Positions 5,581 through 6,290 of a DNA stretch of 6,290 bases are shown here, in pieces. The translations under genes and the position numbers were made by a program. Location of the stretch: assembly GCA_964387935.1 (NCBI GenBank), contig CAYLZN010000337.1, positions 1-6,290 of the forward strand, read 5' to 3'. The notes under the pieces are model-generated. The model had not been told where the DNA came from. It did no database searches and was given only the letters and a program-made list of their open reading frames with translations. Numbering within the stretch: position 1 is the stretch's first letter; the number at the start of each line of letters is the position of its first letter. The stretch is from CAYLZN01 sp964387935 (GTDB lineage: Bacteria; Acidobacteriota; Vicinamibacteria; Vicinamibacterales; JAFNAJ01).

Positions 5581-6168
5581 CTAGCTGCCAGCCGGGACGG
5601 CGCGGGCTCGTCCGAAGCGGCGGGTGACGCGGTAGAGCACGTAGCCGACGACGACCATCACCAGCAGCATGAGCAGGGGCAGCGCAATGGCGAGGATCGA
5701 CGTGAAGAGCGAGCCGACCCACTCGAGCGTGGCGAGCACGAAGTTGGCAGAGCCGCCCGTGAACGCCGTGCTCTTGAGTCGGAGCAGGGACGTGGAGCCG
5801 GCCACGAGACCTGCCGTGCCGCCCCCACCGACGATGGCGACGCCCCACTGCATCCAGGGAGGCAGCTCGCCAAGCACGGAGGCAGTGGCCACCATGCCCG
5901 CGATCGCCGCCGCTGGTGTGGCCACAGTATCGAGCAGGTTGTCGAACCAGGGGACGTAGTACGCGAGCACCTCGAGCGTGGTCGCGGTGCCGAGTGCCAG
6001 CAGGGCGGCGTTGCTCTGGAGCCACTCGAAGCCCGAGGCGAGCGGGATCACGCCGTAACGTGACGCGACCCCCAGCACCAGCAGGGGTACGAACACTCTG
6101 AGGCCTGCCGCCGCAGCCAGCCCGAGGCCAAGCCCGAGCGCCAGCAGGATGTGTGGGTAGCTCTCCAT
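5581..6168 (-). CDS. DUF4126 family integral membrane protein
   Basis: This is a 195-aa hydrophobic protein of unknown function. Membrane segments are likely near residues 7-22, 24-37, 53-71, 84-100, 106-124 and 155-178, followed by a short basic tail (RVTRRFGRARA). Family hallmarks are AAAAGLRVFVPLLVLG (18-33), PWFDNLLDTVATPAAAIAG (73-91), GGGGTAGLVAG (114-124) and TGGSANFVLATLE (137-149). The ATG at 6166-6168 gives MESYPHILLALGLGLG, a typical short N-terminus. A TTG three codons upstream (6175-6177), with AAGG 4 nt before it, is an equally legal start. It is the first gene of a probable two-gene operon with the M61 peptidase, whose GTG follows its stop after 8 nt. DUF4126 has no established role, so the pairing hints at an envelope-related function but proves none. 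Confidence 0.85.
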   Translation of the reverse strand: MESYPHILLALGLGLGLAAAAGLRVFVPLLVLGVASRYGVIPLASGFEWLQSNAALLALGTATTLEVLAYYVPWFDNLLDTVATPAAAIAGMVATASVLGELPPWMQWGVAIVGGGGTAGLVAGSTSLLRLKSTAFTGGSANFVLATLEWVGSLFTSILAIALPLLMLLVMVVVGYVLYRVTRRFGRARAVPAGS

Positions 6169-6232
6169 GGACGCCAAACCGCCTTGCGGCCGTTCGCGGA
6201 TCCATCCACGGGACCCACCCGGCCACGAAGCG

Positions 6233-6241
6233 ATTGTACCA
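6233..6241 (-). promoter_or_regulatory. Candidate extended -10 promoter for DUF4126-M61
   Basis: On the minus strand TGGTACAAT matches TGnTATAAT with one -10 mismatch. Transcription would start near 6225, leaving a leader of about 57 nt before the ATG at 6168. The -35 position is unconvincing, which is common with extended -10 promoters. I see nothing else recognisable in 6178-6290. Confidence 0.45.
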
Positions 6242-6290
6242 GCGAATACAGTCCCGCCAGCTATCCGATCACAGCCCCGACGACCGATGA

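Noticed and set aside
5573..6226. In-frame upstream extension of the M61 peptidase to 854 aa
   Set aside because: The extra 218 codons are Arg/His/Gly-rich low-complexity sequence lying opposite-phase over the clear DUF4126 gene, and they would bury the signal peptide inside the protein.

Overview
This is a high-G+C stretch (about two thirds G+C by eye) of bacterial chromosome. It probably comes from a metagenome assembly, because it contains a run of exactly 10 Ns. The mix of an ALDH4-type proline-catabolism dehydrogenase, a secreted alpha/beta hydrolase with a TPR tail, an M61 peptidase and a DUF4126 membrane protein would suit an Acidobacteriota (Vicinamibacteria-like) genome. That placement is inferred from protein flavour only; there is no rRNA or marker gene here.

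Layout, left to right. (1) 1-1089, plus: the C-terminal two thirds of 1-pyrroline-5-carboxylate dehydrogenase, cut by the window start. (2) 1097-1420, minus: a 107-aa protein with a Rho_N/SAP-like N-terminal part and a basic helical C-terminal part, convergent with gene 1. (3) 1421-1553: a short intergenic region with a strong GC hairpin and a 16-bp exact direct repeat, the likely terminator of the next gene. (4) 1554-2294, minus: a short-chain dehydrogenase/reductase of the pteridine-reductase-like type. (5) 2295-2340: a 46-bp divergent intergenic region with candidate -10 elements on both strands. (6) 2341-3654, plus: an exported alpha/beta hydrolase with a C-terminal TPR-like region, starting at TTG behind a perfect AGGAGG. 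It is interrupted by the N gap and by 40 residues of unrelated pentapeptide-repeat sequence. (7) 3662-5572, minus: an exported M61 metallopeptidase with a PDZ domain. (8) 5581-6168, minus: a DUF4126 integral membrane protein directly upstream of gene 7, probably in the same transcript, with a candidate extended -10 promoter at 6233-6241.

The genes do not form one obvious pathway. Genes 7 and 8 look like a two-gene operon with coupled translation. Gene pairs 1/2 and 6/7 converge with only 7 nt between their stop codons. The remaining genes look like ordinary housekeeping or accessory single genes.

The most important point is at the N gap. The hydrolase reads continuously across it only because the gap size and frame happen to agree. 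A 12-bp direct repeat (2772-2783 and 2913-2924) brackets the Ns plus the pentapeptide segment, and removing one repeat unit with everything between restores a normal hydrolase in frame. A misjoin in the assembly is the simplest explanation. I see no CRISPR array, mobile element, tRNA or rRNA, and no convincing evidence of an undescribed multi-gene system.
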